Of a DNA stretch of 64,000 nt, positions 23,094 through 36,862 are shown piece after piece. A program made the translations under genes and the position numbers. The DNA is from Oreohelix idahoensis. Lineage: Eukaryota > Mollusca > Gastropoda > Stylommatophora > Oreohelicidae. The notes below the pieces were generated by a model that was not told where the DNA came from, did no database searches, and saw only the letters and a list, made by a program, of their open reading frames with translations. Location: positions 744,001 to 808,000 of the forward strand of contig JAMPIV010014841.1 in the NCBI GenBank assembly GCA_024509875.1, read 5' to 3'. The first letter of the stretch is position 1; every line of letters begins with the position of its first letter.

Positions 23094-24296
23094 TTACCGT
23101 GAGGTGTAGAGGTTTGGAAGAGAGCGCCAGACCATTCTATCAGCTGTCTTCTTCCTGGCCTGGTTCCATTCTAGTCCTCGGTCCTTCAAAGATTGTCTAA
23201 TGTTGTCCTCACAGCGGACTCTGGGTCGTCCTGGAGGTCTGGATCCCTGGCTCTTTGTTTCCCATGCTTGTCGTGGTAGCCGATCTTCTCCCATTCTGCA
23301 GACATGGCCAAACCATCTTAGTTGGGACTGTTCTATTTGGGTCTGCAGCGGATGGGATTTTAGGCCTTGACGGATCGTCTGGTTGCGGACCATGTCTCTT
23401 CTTGTTACTTCAACCACTTTCCTCAGATACCTCATTTCTGAGGTTTGGATCTGGCTTTTGTGGGTTGTAGTCATTGCCCACGACTCGCATCCATATGTCA
23501 AGACTGGGACATAGGTGGAGCGGTATACAGCCATCTTCGTTTTCTTACCAACCTCTTTCTTGCTGAGGAATCCACGATTTATGGCCTGAAAAAGTCTCCC
23601 AGCTGCTGCTTTTCGAGTGGCCAACTCTTCTTTGATGCCTCCCTTTCGGTCTATAATAGCTCCGAGATATTTAAAGTGGTCGACCTGCTCCAGGACCTGT
23701 TCTCCCAACTTAATCTGATGTTTTCTTTCTTCTCGTGATATCACCATGGATTTTGTTTTAGAGCTGCTTATGACCATCCCTCTCTTCTCCAGCTCTTCCT
23801 TCCAGACTTGCAGGTTGGATTGGAGATGTGCCTCTGATTTAGCAATCAGGGCAACATCATCAGCAAATGCCAGCTCCGAAATATAGACCTGTCTCATCTT
23901 CCAGTACCCCACTGAATACTTTCTTGTTCTCTCCTTACATGCCTTGATGACATCGTCCATAAGGAGTATGAAGAGGTAAGGTGATAGGATATCACCTTGT
24001 CTTACACCAGTGGTGGTCCTGAACTCTTCTGACTTATGGTTTGCTGTCCTCACATAATTTCTGCAAGACTTGTAGAAGCTCTGTATAGCATGAATCAGAG
24101 GTGCTGGAATATTCTTCCTTGCCAAACAGTCCCAAAGTTTGCTCCAGGGGACCCTGTCAAACGCCTTTTCCAGATCTATGAAACAAAGATGGATCTCACT
24201 CTTATACTCAAGGTCCTTTTCACTCAGCTGTCTGAGTGTGAAGATTTGGTCTTGAGTACTTCGGTTTGCTCGGAATCCGCACTGGACCTCATCCAA
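23094..24296 (-). CDS. LINE reverse transcriptase with C-terminal domain, 400 aa
   Basis: Motifs: [28 protein letters not shown] (motif A, about 38-50), [15 protein letters not shown] (motif B, about 94-108), [11 protein letters not shown] (motif C), [29 protein letters not shown], then [19 protein letters not shown] and a [15 protein letters not shown] tail. The catalytic aspartates are present. The Met used is internal: the frame is open further upstream to a TAG at 24477-24479, with IFKKGDNRQCGNHRGISLLS in between. RTE-like by the EKAFD / GVRQGD / GH..RM / GRP order. Confidence 0.88.
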   Translation of the reverse strand: MDEVQCGFRANRSTQDQIFTLRQLSEKDLEYKSEIHLCFIDLEKAFDRVPWSKLWDCLARKNIPAPLIHAIQSFYKSCRNYVRTANHKSEEFRTTTGVRQGDILSPYLFILLMDDVIKACKERTRKYSVGYWKMRQVYISELAFADDVALIAKSEAHLQSNLQVWKEELEKRGMVISSSKTKSMVISREERKHQIKLGEQVLEQVDHFKYLGAIIDRKGGIKEELATRKAAAGRLFQAINRGFLSKKEVGKKTKMAVYRSTYVPVLTYGCESWAMTTTHKSQIQTSEMRYLRKVVEVTRRDMVRNQTIRQGLKSHPLQTQIEQSQLRWFGHVCRMGEDRLPRQAWETKSQGSRPPGRPRVRCEDNIRQSLKDRGLEWNQARKKTADRMVWRSLPNLYTSR

Positions 24297-24476
24297 TTGT
24301 GGCTCAGCTAGGCGTCGGAGTCTCTGCTCTAGGATTCTAGAGTAGATTTTACCAGGGACACTGAGAAGGGATATGCCTCTATGGTTTCCACATTGTCGAT
24401 TGTCACCCTTTTTGAAAATTGGTGTTATGATGGCAATCTCCCAATCCTTTGGTATGGTCTTGTTGCACCATGCTGC

Positions 24477-24722
24477 CTATAGGACCTTTAAGAGTAATAG
24501 GTCGCCTGATGCTCCCATGTACTTAACCATTTCTGGTGTTATACCATCTTGCCCTGCTGCTTTGCCCATCTTGATTTTCTCTAGTGCTGCCCTCAGTTCT
24601 TCCATCTTTATGTCATTTTCACCATCATTGGTTTTCTTTTCTGTGCTAGTGGTTATCATTTCTGATGCTTCACAATGCTCACCATCCAGGAGTTCTGAGA
24701 AATATTCTTTCCATCTTTCCAT
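24477..24722 (-). pseudogene. LINE RT N-terminal segment, 81 aa, ending at an in-frame TAG
   Basis: [19 protein letters not shown] and KMGKAAGQDGITPEMVKYMG are the conserved block before the RT fingers. Same frame as 23094-24296, separated by a single TAG, so one nonsense mutation splits the protein. Upstream is cut off by the AT microsatellite. Confidence 0.8.
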
Positions 24723-24723
24723 T

Positions 24724-27301
<2,578 letters not shown>

Positions 27302-27307
27302 CCCTGT
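27302..27307. repeat. Probable target duplication CCCTGT, left
   Basis: CCCTGT recurs at 30782-30787 after the LINE; the empty site in unit B (36365-36370) has it once. Confidence 0.75.
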
Positions 27308-27657
27308 AGGGATGTAGGATAAAGAGAGAGGGATAGTACCTCACGGTGAGAGACAGCCATGTCCTTTTTAGGATAGTCAGGATCCTATTTGGTTCTCCTC
27401 TCTTTATCTAGCTCATGTATGGCTCCTCGAATACCGCTTGTGTACGGCGGTGGCCACATCCCGGGCAACAGTCTTGGCTGACTGGCTAAACTACATGGGT
27501 GGAGTAGGAGCAATCTTACTCAAGGGAATGTCCATCCCTAGTACACAAAGACTGAGACGGTGAGTGAGGCGGAGGAATCTGAGAAGATCAACGGCTCGCA
27601 AAGCGAAACAGCAAAGTGTGTGGCGCACTAGAGGCATGTCGGACATAGAAAAAGACA

Positions 27658-28962
27658 ATGGCTAGCCACCGTGGAAGAGATTGGGGCCTTACCACGTACT
27701 TCCTACAGAACGTAATGGGATCACAACAACAAGATAAGAACCGATATGTAGAGAACTCTCTGTCCCCTGGGGAAGAATCTACTGTACAAATTAACAGGGA
27801 AGAGGCAACTCCTCTAATGAGTAAGGAAGTACATAATGACGAGTGTTCCTTAAATTCTGTTGAAAGGGAGCATTCTGAGAAAGACCACCTAAAAACTAGT
27901 AGGAGAAGCCTAAAAATAGGAACATGGAATGTTAGAACTCTAAACGGAGAAGGAAAGCTTGACAATCTTATATTAGAGGCAACAGACATGAAACTCGATA
28001 TACTGGGAGTTGCAGAGGCAAGACTTTTGGATACAGGCTACATAACAAGAGACCAGTACACGCTTATACACTCAGGAGGAGAAAAACATGAAAGAGGGGT
28101 AGGAATGTTGATAAAGAAGGAGTTAGAAAAATACGTATGTGGATACTGGACACACAATGACAGAATGATGTTACTAAAGATGAGAGCAAAGCCATTCGAC
28201 ATATCAATCTTACAAACTTATGCACCAACTAAAGATCACAGCGAGGAAGAAATAGAAGAATACTATGAAGAGCTACAACACACACTTAAACCAGTCAAAT
28301 CTACAGATGTGTTGATAGTAATGGGTGATATGAATGCAAAAGTAGGAAAAGGAAAATACAAGAAAATAGTAGGACAGTATGGATTAGGGACAAGAAATGA
28401 TAGAGGAGACAGACTTATCCAGTTCTGTGAAGAAAACCAGCTGGTCATATGTAACACCTTTTTTGAACACCACCCAAGGAAATTATACACATGGAAAAGC
28501 CCAGGAGATGTAACACGAAATCAAATCGACTATATCATGATAAAACATAGATTTAAGAACAGTGTCACAAGTGCAAAGACACATCCTGGCGCCGACATAA
28601 ATTCAGATCACAATCCAGTCGTCATCAAAGTAAATATAAAGCTGAAAAGAGCAGGAAACAGAAGACAGGAGGAACCCCAGATAGAAATATCAGCGCTGAA
28701 ACAACCAGATATAAAACAGAAATATTTAATCGATGTCAAAAATAAATATCAACAGTTATTGACAGAAAGCATGGAGCAGTATAGAAGAGAAAACCCAGAA
28801 GAAAAAGCAACCGCAAAATGGGAATGCTTAAAAACAAGCATACAATCAGCAAATGCAAATTTACCTAAAAAGGAGTCTAAGAAAAATCAAATTTGGATGA
28901 CAGATGACATCTTGAATAAAATGGCAGAAAGAAAGAAAGCAAAAAAACACTCCAGAATATAA
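27658..28962 (+). CDS. RTE-like endonuclease and linker, 434 aa, ends at a frameshift
   Basis: After about 85 residues of polar leader comes the APE endonuclease: IGTWNVRTLNGEGK (about 86), LDILGVAEARL, YAPTKDHSEEEIEEYYEE, VMGDMNAKVGKGK (about 221), TWKSPGDVTRNQIDYIM (about 277-293), GADINSDHNPVV (about 310-321). All metal-binding and catalytic motifs are intact. The frame ends at 28962, just after an A7 run at 28941-28947; the next frame carries the rest of the polyprotein, so one A gained or lost here separates them. This is the best preserved RTE-type copy in the window. Confidence 0.9.
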   Translation: MASHRGRDWGLTTYFLQNVMGSQQQDKNRYVENSLSPGEESTVQINREEATPLMSKEVHNDECSLNSVEREHSEKDHLKTSRRSLKIGTWNVRTLNGEGKLDNLILEATDMKLDILGVAEARLLDTGYITRDQYTLIHSGGEKHERGVGMLIKKELEKYVCGYWTHNDRMMLLKMRAKPFDISILQTYAPTKDHSEEEIEEYYEELQHTLKPVKSTDVLIVMGDMNAKVGKGKYKKIVGQYGLGTRNDRGDRLIQFCEENQLVICNTFFEHHPRKLYTWKSPGDVTRNQIDYIMIKHRFKNSVTSAKTHPGADINSDHNPVVIKVNIKLKRAGNRRQEEPQIEISALKQPDIKQKYLIDVKNKYQQLLTESMEQYRRENPEEKATAKWECLKTSIQSANANLPKKESKKNQIWMTDDILNKMAERKKAKKHSRI

Positions 28963-28987
28963 AACAATAGACAATGACATACGTACT

Positions 28988-30763
28988 ATGTGTAGAGAAG
29001 CAAAAGAACGGTGGATAGAAACAAAATGCAAGGAAATAGAAGACTTGGAAGCAAAGCACATGACAAGAGATATGCATGAAGAAATAAAGAAATTATCAAA
29101 TCGGTCGCGGTTTGCACAAGGAGGAAGCTGTATCAAGAACAAAAATGGTGTAATATTACTTGATGAGAAAGACATATCAAACAGATGGGCAGAATACGTA
29201 AAAGAACTATTCGAGGACAACAGAGGTAAAAAACCATCACCAGATTCTAATGAAGGCCCAAACATTCTCAGATCAGAAGTAGAGAATGCCATTCATATGA
29301 TACAAAAAGGAAAATCAGCAGGCATGGATAACATAAAAATTGAAATGATAGAAGCTCTGGAGAGCTTTGGTATAGATACAATCACAGAAATATGCAACGA
29401 TATATACAATACAGGATATATACCACACGACATGAAGACATCAGTTTTCATAACATTGCCCAAAAAACCAAATGCAACAGAATGTTCAGACTTCAGAACA
29501 ATCAGCCTGATGAGTCATGCAATTAAGATACTGCTCAAAATCATACAGGAAAGAATAAAAAGTAAAGTAGACAGCGAAATCCAAGAAGAACAGTTTGGTT
29601 TTAGACGGAACAGTGGAACAAGAGAGGCAATATTTTGCCTAAGAATATTAGCAGAAAAATATACAGAGGTCCAAAAAAGTATGTATATGTGCTTCATTGA
29701 CTATAAGAAGGCTTTTGACAGAGTCCATCATGAGAAAATAATTGAATGCCTCGAAGACATAGGTATTGATGGAAAAGATATAAGAATACTCAGTAACCTT
29801 TATTGGGAGCAAACTGCCACAGTAAGATCGGGAAGGAATTATTCACCATACATAGACATAAAAAGAGGTGTCAGACAAGGTTGTGTGCTGTCCCCCTGCC
29901 TATTTAATTTATACACCGAAAAAATTTTCAAACAGATACAGGAAATACCAGGACTGAACATCAGTGGAAGGTCAATAAACAACCTTAGATATGCAGATGA
30001 TACCGTGTTGTTAGCTGAAAGCGAACAGGAGTTACAAGAACTAGTGAAGCAAGTGAACAGTATAAGTCATGAATATGGACTCGACATTAATATTGAGAAA
30101 ACAAAAACTATGATAATTAGCAAAACAGACGATAAACCCACATTAAAGATAAGCGTAAATGGGAAAATCCTGGAACAAGTCAAGAGCTACGTATATCTTG
30201 GTCATATAATAACAGAAGATGGCAGATGTGAAACAGAAATCAAGAAGAGAATAGGAATGGCCAAAGCTACATTCAACAACATGAAACATATACTGACATC
30301 CAAACAGTTATCTCACAAATTAAAACTGAGAATCATAAAGTGTTATATATATTCTGCATTTCTGTATGGTGCAGAAACATGGACGATGAATAAGCATTTG
30401 GAAGAAAGAATTGAGGCTCTTGAAATGTGGATATATAGAAGAATGGGGCGTATCTCATGGAAAGAGATGAAAACAAATAAGGAGGTCCTAGAAAATCTAG
30501 GTATGAAAAGAGAACTAATGAGGGAGGTCAAAGTTCGGCAGCTAAAATACTTTGGCCACATAAAAAGGCATAACACCTTGCAGAAGACCATAACAGAAGG
30601 GAGAGTTGAAGGCAAACGTGCAAGGGGAAGACAGCGCTATAAGTGGGAAGATAACATCAAGAGATGGACAGGAAAGAGTCTATCAGAGTGCACCATCAAG
30701 ACAAGAGACAGAAGACGTTGGAGATCCATTACAGCCAACCTTCGTTGTGGAGATGGCAACTGA
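28988..30763 (+). CDS. RTE-like reverse transcriptase and C-terminal domain, 591 aa
   Basis: Continues 27658-28962 in the +1 frame; the coding signal begins right after the A7 run, before this Met. Motifs: KGKSAGMDNIKIEM, LPKKPNATECSDFRTISLMS, EQFGFRRNSGTREAIF, motif A MCFIDYKKAFDRVHH (about 232-246), motif B RGVRQGCVLSPCLFNLY (about 292), motif C LRYADDTVLLAES (about 332), KSYVYLGHIITEDG, LYGAETWTMNK, QLKYFGHIKRH, KRARGRQRYKWEDNIKRW. No stop. It ends 16 nt before the (GAT)n tail, the usual compact 3' end of RTE elements. Confidence 0.9.
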   Translation: MCREAKERWIETKCKEIEDLEAKHMTRDMHEEIKKLSNRSRFAQGGSCIKNKNGVILLDEKDISNRWAEYVKELFEDNRGKKPSPDSNEGPNILRSEVENAIHMIQKGKSAGMDNIKIEMIEALESFGIDTITEICNDIYNTGYIPHDMKTSVFITLPKKPNATECSDFRTISLMSHAIKILLKIIQERIKSKVDSEIQEEQFGFRRNSGTREAIFCLRILAEKYTEVQKSMYMCFIDYKKAFDRVHHEKIIECLEDIGIDGKDIRILSNLYWEQTATVRSGRNYSPYIDIKRGVRQGCVLSPCLFNLYTEKIFKQIQEIPGLNISGRSINNLRYADDTVLLAESEQELQELVKQVNSISHEYGLDINIEKTKTMIISKTDDKPTLKISVNGKILEQVKSYVYLGHIITEDGRCETEIKKRIGMAKATFNNMKHILTSKQLSHKLKLRIIKCYIYSAFLYGAETWTMNKHLEERIEALEMWIYRRMGRISWKEMKTNKEVLENLGMKRELMREVKVRQLKYFGHIKRHNTLQKTITEGRVEGKRARGRQRYKWEDNIKRWTGKSLSECTIKTRDRRRWRSITANLRCGDGN

Positions 30764-30781
30764 TGATGATGATGATGTTCG

Positions 30782-32185
30782 CCCTGTGACATTGCCAGAA
30801 AATAGGTCTAGCTTTGACACTTGAGCTGAAAATTCTTATTCTTTGTTATGGACTCGACTATCTTTTATTACCATATCGTTTCAGATATGACTACTGATTT
30901 AGTTTTGAATGGATCCTGGTTCATTTTCGTGACACTATTGTATAACACATTCCAACTATTTCGAGAAAGAGATTAAGTTCCAAATAAACCGGAAAATATG
31001 TGTACAAATTTGATCATGTGGAAATCCACAAACCTTAGAAATCACAGTTGTCAAGTTGTTCTAGAGGTAACTTTGATGTCTGAGTAATCGTCGACTCCGG
31101 GGATGACTTCAAGCCATGAAAAATTATTTTAAGTTATGTTAAATACAACCCAGAGAGATATTTAACAGCGATGACTTATTCAGTTACTCAAGTTTTCGCA
31201 TTCGATCGGTTTTCTGCACAACGTTGTGAAAATAACTTCGCAGCTTTTTTACCCATTCGGAAACACGAATTTCCTTAATCTTTCTCGTGTGGCTATAATC
31301 TATCTCATTTGTTCTCATGTTGACGAACATACACCTAGTCGTTTGAACTCATGCATTAGTTTGATATTTACGGCGTTGATATTTTTTTCAATTTCTTGGC
31401 GCTTTACTTTCTGTCAATATTCCAGTTATTTCTATTATGATCTTCAAGCAGCTTTTTTACGAAGAATTACCCGTTATGTAGCAGAGTGCTGTTTCTGATC
31501 AACCATGAATATTTCATTTAGATAATTTTTTAACAACAACATTCAGACGATACTACTTAAGTGGCGCAGCTTTATGACTTCATGTCCTAGCGAATATAAC
31601 AATTAACTCAAAGGAAAGATAACGTTACACATGCTTAAGAACAACTTGTACCACACCCATACACAGCAAAGAGGCAAAGACAGCAAATAATAAAGCCTAA
31701 TGACAGAAAAAAGATTGACACTAATATAATGCTTTCTGGGATCGAAACTAAATCGCCTGTATTCCCACCGTTACATTGGTCCAGTAAAGTGTCTTCATTG
31801 TAATACAAAATGCGTACTCACAAACGTCCTCCACCGCCTGGTCATCACAACTGCCTTGCATTCATTCGTTCCTCACCTTTTAAACAGGAGACTCCATAAT
31901 GTCTAGCACCTACTTTAATTCGCCCCTGTTATTCTCACCAACACGTTAAAGTTCCGAACGGGGAGTTATAGCATAATAGAGGTCTTGCTGATGTCTTTCC
32001 TTCAGGTCATTCGTGTGACAGTGTTGTTCGCAAATGTAAAAATGTGGCATATTTTTAACAATCAGGTCAGCGTAGGACAGAGTCGGAAATCGAGACCAGA
32101 GGGATAGTTAGGGAAAATTCGTGTGCTGCAAAACAGCATCATAGGTTAGGAAAACAAAATTAACTGATAGAAAACTGTGTGAATT
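30782..32185. other. Unit A body after the LINE, no gene recognised
   Basis: Matches 36365-38593 in unit B apart from the B-only insertion at 36863-37688. No coding signature seen. Confidence 0.6.
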
Positions 32186-32480
32186 GAGCGTCCGAATGAC
32201 AAGAGTGGTTACAGCGCTGGCCTCTCGCGGCAAAGGTACAGGGTGGCGTCACGCTCCAGTCTACCCAGCTGTAAATGGGTATCTGCCAGCTGTAAATGGG
32301 TATCTGACTGCTGCTGTTGAATTAGGGAAGACAAAAGCAGCAAGGTAGGAAACTGGTCACCCCCCCCCCCCCCCCCCCCCCCCACCTCTCTAAGTTGGAA
32401 CTAGGATAGTAGTCTGTAACACTTCATTACCATACGGCAGAATCTGCCGTTACCGTTTAACCAACAGAATGAAGAAATGC
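32186..32480 (+). mobile_element. SINE-3 family member, plus strand
   Basis: Starts gagcgtccgaatgacaagag and gtggttacagcgctggcc (A-box); the region after it, cggcaaaggtacagggtggc, is where the degenerate B-box would lie. The body, agctgtaaatgggtatctg, is repeated twice here and three times in unit B. A C run of about 20 at 32363-32383 is expanded compared with C6 in unit B. Confidence 0.65.
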
Positions 32481-32639
32481 GTTGCTATCTTTAAAATGAC
32501 TGACCAACCTTTACGTGACAAAAAAATAATGAATCGTTCTGGTAGCTCTCTAGGTGTGTTACTCGACGGATATGTAATTGACGTGCAACTTGGATTTCCT
32601 AACCACACCAAACCCACTCTATTTATGGTAATATAAAAG

Positions 32640-32830
32640 TAATCCCTTAGCAAATACTGTCGTAGGAGAGTGAAGTGTTAGAGACTTCACTAAACGAGGC
32701 CCAGTTTTATGAGATTATTCCCTTCCTCGATGCCTTTGTCTTCCCTAGCTAAAAAGTAGAATCAAGTACCCATTTACAGATGGGTGGACTGGATGTCTCA
32801 AACTCCGATACACAGGATTAGAGGTGCCTG
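32640..32830 (-). mobile_element. SINE-3 family member, minus strand
   Basis: agtgaagtgttagagacttc and aagtacccatttacagatgg match 10738-10940 and are in inverse orientation to 32186-32480, so the two form an inverted SINE pair. The copy in unit B is at about 39360-39550. Confidence 0.6.
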
Positions 32831-32879
32831 AAATCTTTCTATCCTGGTGGTACCTTACGCCATGTACATTGGTTGAGGA

Positions 32880-33170
32880 TATCTGAGGAAGGTGGTTGAA
32901 GTAACAAGAAGAGACATGGTCCGCAACCAGATGATACGTCAAGGCCTAAAATCCCACCCCCTGCAGACCCAAGTAGAACAGTCCCAACTAAGATGGTTTG
33001 GCCATGTCTGCAGAATGGGAGAAGATCGGCTACCACGACAAGCATGGGAAACTAAGAGCCATGGATCCAGGCCTCCAGGACGACCCAGAGTCCGCTGGGA
33101 GGACAACATCAGACAATCTTTGAAAGACCGAGGACTAGAATGGAACCAGGCCAGGAGGAAGACAGCCGAT
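32880..33170 (+). pseudogene. LINE C-terminal fragment, cut by the duplication junction
   Basis: Reads [31 protein letters not shown] and [16 protein letters not shown], the C-terminus of the (AAGT)n-tailed LINE at 23064-24723. It stops at gacagccgat (33170), where unit B begins. The same fragment in unit B (39595-39960) goes on to the AAGT tail. Confidence 0.88.
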
Positions 33171-34741
33171 AAATCATTGCACAGTCCAGAAGATGTCCTT
33201 TCGTTCAACATACGTCTTACACCTTCTAGAGCACGTCTCTGTTTATTCTGTCAAAGGCTTAGTCATGATCTGTAACAGCGACATTACATTCTTGTGTTTT
33301 GTTTGGTTGTTTTTTTTTTTCCTTTTTCAACTAAGTTGATAAAAGAAAACATTGTACGGGTACACTCTCTTCCATTCGTGAATAAGAATTGTGCTTGTCT
33401 ACGCATTAGGTCTACGGTACTAATTGAACGTTGTACAATTTCTATAAATCTCAGTTTCTATTCTACATTTGGCATTCTTTACAGGTGTAGTCGGCCCTAA
33501 CATACTTCTAATGATTCAGCTTAAACAACTTAAGCCGTGTGGAATCTGGATTAGCACCAGACAAACCCACAGAGCAGGAATTTTAATTTCACAGCATAGT
33601 TCCGCACTTATTATCATCCATGTTCTCGTATCTTTTCGTTCACATAATGGTCTCTGTGCTATCAGGGAATGCAAGAAGCAGTCGTGCAGATAACAGATAC
33701 CCCTCCTCCTGCAAATGGGGCCCTTTCCTTACAAAAAATTTAGTTAAATTGCGTTCCTTTCCATTTTACCATAAAATATCTTTTCCCAACTGTTCGTTGC
33801 GTTAAAAAATATTTTTCACCAAAGTTTTTTTGCTGCACATAAGTCTACCAGTTAAATGTCTTTCTGGGAGTCAATGGTTCTCATATATATATATACACAT
33901 ACACATATAAAGAATTCAACCAAGGTCATTTCCAACGTGAAAGATACCATACTGTGTCCACTCCAACTCACGCAGTAAGAACCAGATAACTTCTAAGACC
34001 TCTTCATAAAGACGGTCTCTGTCTGAGCCCTTGAGTTACAAGATGTAACATCATACACGTCAACAACTGGAGGAGTGTACAAGGAGCAGATCAAAGAGGG
34101 TAGAGAGCCCGAGATAAAAGCATGCAGGCACTCGTCCAACTATTATTTAGTACATCATAATAAGTGTAAGCCTGACTTGGATCTTCACATCCAAAAACAG
34201 AATACCAGCTTTTAACTTCCCAGATGTTTAACATGGACCCGCGCGCACATTGTTGCGCCATTAAGAGTACTTCCAGATTGAAGAATGAAGTTAATTCGAA
34301 CTCACTGCGCACAAAGTACTCTCATAATCCACTGACTATACGAATTTTAACTTCACAACATATTCTGGAAACGCTCCTTTATCTAGAAGCATTATGGTCC
34401 ACATAATATAAGATATTTCAAAGAGTTACCGCCACAAGGAACATGTCATACATCAAATTGAGACAATGTCAATATAAGCTTAACAGTGAGACAAAGAAGT
34501 TCCCTACAGAACAAACTAAAAGGGTTCAAGGTCAATCAGACGTTGAAGATGGTAAAAAATATGTGAACAATATAAAAATCTGGAAGAAACTAAAAACCAG
34601 AGAGGGTTCATCAAATGTAAATAAAGGATTTTTGTGTTTCCAGCAAGGCTATTATGGGCTTATGACAGCTTCTCTAAGTACAACTTATTTACTCAAATTG
34701 TCCAGAGTTTTACAAGTGATTTATTCAGTCGTTAGCACTGT

Positions 34742-34813
34742 CTTCTTCTTCTTCTTGCGATCGCATCTTTGATGATTACACCGTCAGACGAGTTCTCATG
34801 ATGAATTCTCTGT
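34742..34813 (-). mobile_element. 72-bp insertion with GAA-type tail, probable LINE or SINE 3' end
   Basis: Unit A reads agcactgtacatttt; unit B reads agcactgt, then cttcttcttcttcttgcgat...gaattct, then ctgtaaatttt. The flanking CTGT is duplicated and the minus-strand 3' end is a GAA repeat, like the tail of the RTE at 3899-7205. Best explained as an extremely 5'-truncated non-LTR insertion. Confidence 0.75.
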
Positions 34814-35764
34814 AAATTTTACCATAAACCTATCGTGAGTTGGGTGAAGGTATTTTGTTGAGTTTAGAAAACTCTAGTGAACTGCAAGTCTAACAGGAAG
34901 ATAATACAGATCATGTGCGTGACTGGGAGAATCTTAAGATAGCCTGGAAGAAAAAAGTTATCTCTTTCCAAGCCCCACAACTCACTTATATTCTTAAGAA
35001 CCACCCGCTCTCTCTCATTTTTCACTGAAAGAAACAGAGCAAGAGCATATGAAGTCACTTAAGACTCTACATAGTAGAGATGGACGAAGGTCTTGAACAA
35101 GCGCATCAACAAAAGGTTAAATTCATTACAATTCTTTTTAGATTTGTAAGTGAGAAAAGTATAAAATCTCAGCCAAACAAATAGATCAAATAACAAAGTT
35201 AACAAATACATTTTCCCAACTCACGACACCAGCTTACACATGGGAATGGTTATTCCTGTCTGAAGAACGAATTATATGACACGCTATGTTTTCAACTGAT
35301 ACTTCAAAACGTTTTACAAATACCACAGAGGTACATAATTCAAATCTACCTTTGTTGTTAAAAGGACGATTACATTTGTGCATCATGGGGTTCAATAGCG
35401 CCATAGTAAAAGCAACCGGCATCTAAAATTGTGGGTTGATATATAACCATTGCAACCTCCTGTGCTGTCAGCCTGTACAATACGTCTGTCATGGTCTCGA
35501 TCCATCTTTTCCTGTGTTGCCGAATGTTGAGGTTATGTGCTTTGCTGCTCGATGATTGGGATTCATTCTCACTAGGTATATTGTTACTCTATATATTACT
35601 TCACTGCTGCTGTCGCAAACGATGGCTTTGGTCGTTTCGTTTGTAAGTAGATCCTTCCGTGTTTTATTGGGTGCTTATCCCATACCGCAATTTCATTGAT
35701 CATTATTTTTCTTTTTATGTTCATTGATTGATGTCCCAGTCACAATGCTCATAATTTACCAGAC

Positions 35765-35870
35765 CTCAAGATCTTTCATATTTGGACTTGCGCCCTAATA
35801 TAACCGACGGACCTTGTGTCTAGGCCTCGCCAAATGTGAAGTAAAACTCCTATTGTAAAAAAAATGTACC
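35765..35870 (-). repeat. Dispersed repeat R4, copy 3 (unit B)
   Basis: Counterpart of 26700-26800 within the segmental duplication. Confidence 0.65.
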
Positions 35871-36862
35871 AGTCTGCCACAGACAGTGCAGTACTGTAGT
35901 TATCAATCTCTGTTCTGTTCTTTTTTAGAATCATGATGAGCTGATAGGTTACTCTATCTGCTTGTTGACTTCTCACCTCAAGAGCTTCACCCAATCTTTT
36001 GTCGGCGGTAACAATTCTCCTTTACCTTTGAGCTCCATGCGGAGCACGTATCTTCAGTTAGCTCATTTCAAGTCTTCTTGTTCTATGACATCTGGTCAAG
36101 ATCTGTTTGTTTTGTTTTTTTAATTCTTCTTAAGGCGTGTTTCAGTTTTCTTCTCTGGTTCCAGAATAAGGGCTCCCTTGTGAAGCTGTTAGCTAGTTAC
36201 ATCAGCGTGTTGCTCTGACTCAACGCCAACGCCTTTTTCTTTCCTCTTTTCCTACTGTTATGGTTCATTCGATCAATGCCACACCAATGACTGTGCGCGT
36301 CTACTCTACTCAAGCACATACTGATGAAAGTTTGACATTTCTTGATTAGCGTTTCTGTTGTTCTCCCTGTTACAGTGCCAGAAAATAGGTCTAGCTTTGA
36401 CACTTTAGCTGAAAATTCTTATTCTTTGTTATGGACTCGACTATCTTTTATTACCATATCGTTTCAGATATGACTACTGATTTAGTTTTGAATGGATCCT
36501 GGTTCATTGTCGTGACACTATTGTATAACACATTCCAACTATTTCGAGAAAGAGATTAAGTTCCAAATAAACCGGAAAATCTGTGAACAGATTTGATCAT
36601 GTGGAAATCCACAAACCTTAGAGATCACAGTTGTCAAGTTGTTCTAGAGGTAACTTTGATGTCTGAGTAACCGTCGGACTCCGGGGATGACTTCAAGCCA
36701 TGAAATATTATTTTAAGTTATGTTAAATACAACCCAGAGAGATATTTAACAGCGATGACTTATTCAGTTACTCAAGTTTTCGCATTCGATCTGTTTTCTG
36801 CACAACGTTGTGAAAATAACTTCGCAGCTTTTTTACCCATTCGGAAACACGAATTTCCTTAA

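Larger units (their letters stand above)
23064..24723 (-). mobile_element. 5'-truncated LINE with (AAGT)n tail, inserted in an AT microsatellite
   Basis: Minus-strand insertion ending in cttacttacttacttagtcg, an (AAGT)n tail in element sense. It carries the RT and C-terminal domain; endonuclease and 5' UTR are missing. Unit B has the empty site at about 33885-33905. Other copies of the same 3' end are at 32880, 39595, 39995 and 58460. Confidence 0.9.
27308..30780 (+). mobile_element. RTE-like LINE, near full length, about 3.5 kb
   Basis: Plus-strand insertion present in unit A and absent from unit B, where ctccctgttacagtgcc is uninterrupted. 5' UTR about 27308-27657; EN-RT coding region 27658-30763 with one frameshift; tail (GAT)n at 30761-30776. 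A distinct family from the 3899-7205 LINE: different tail and clearly different protein. Confidence 0.92.
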
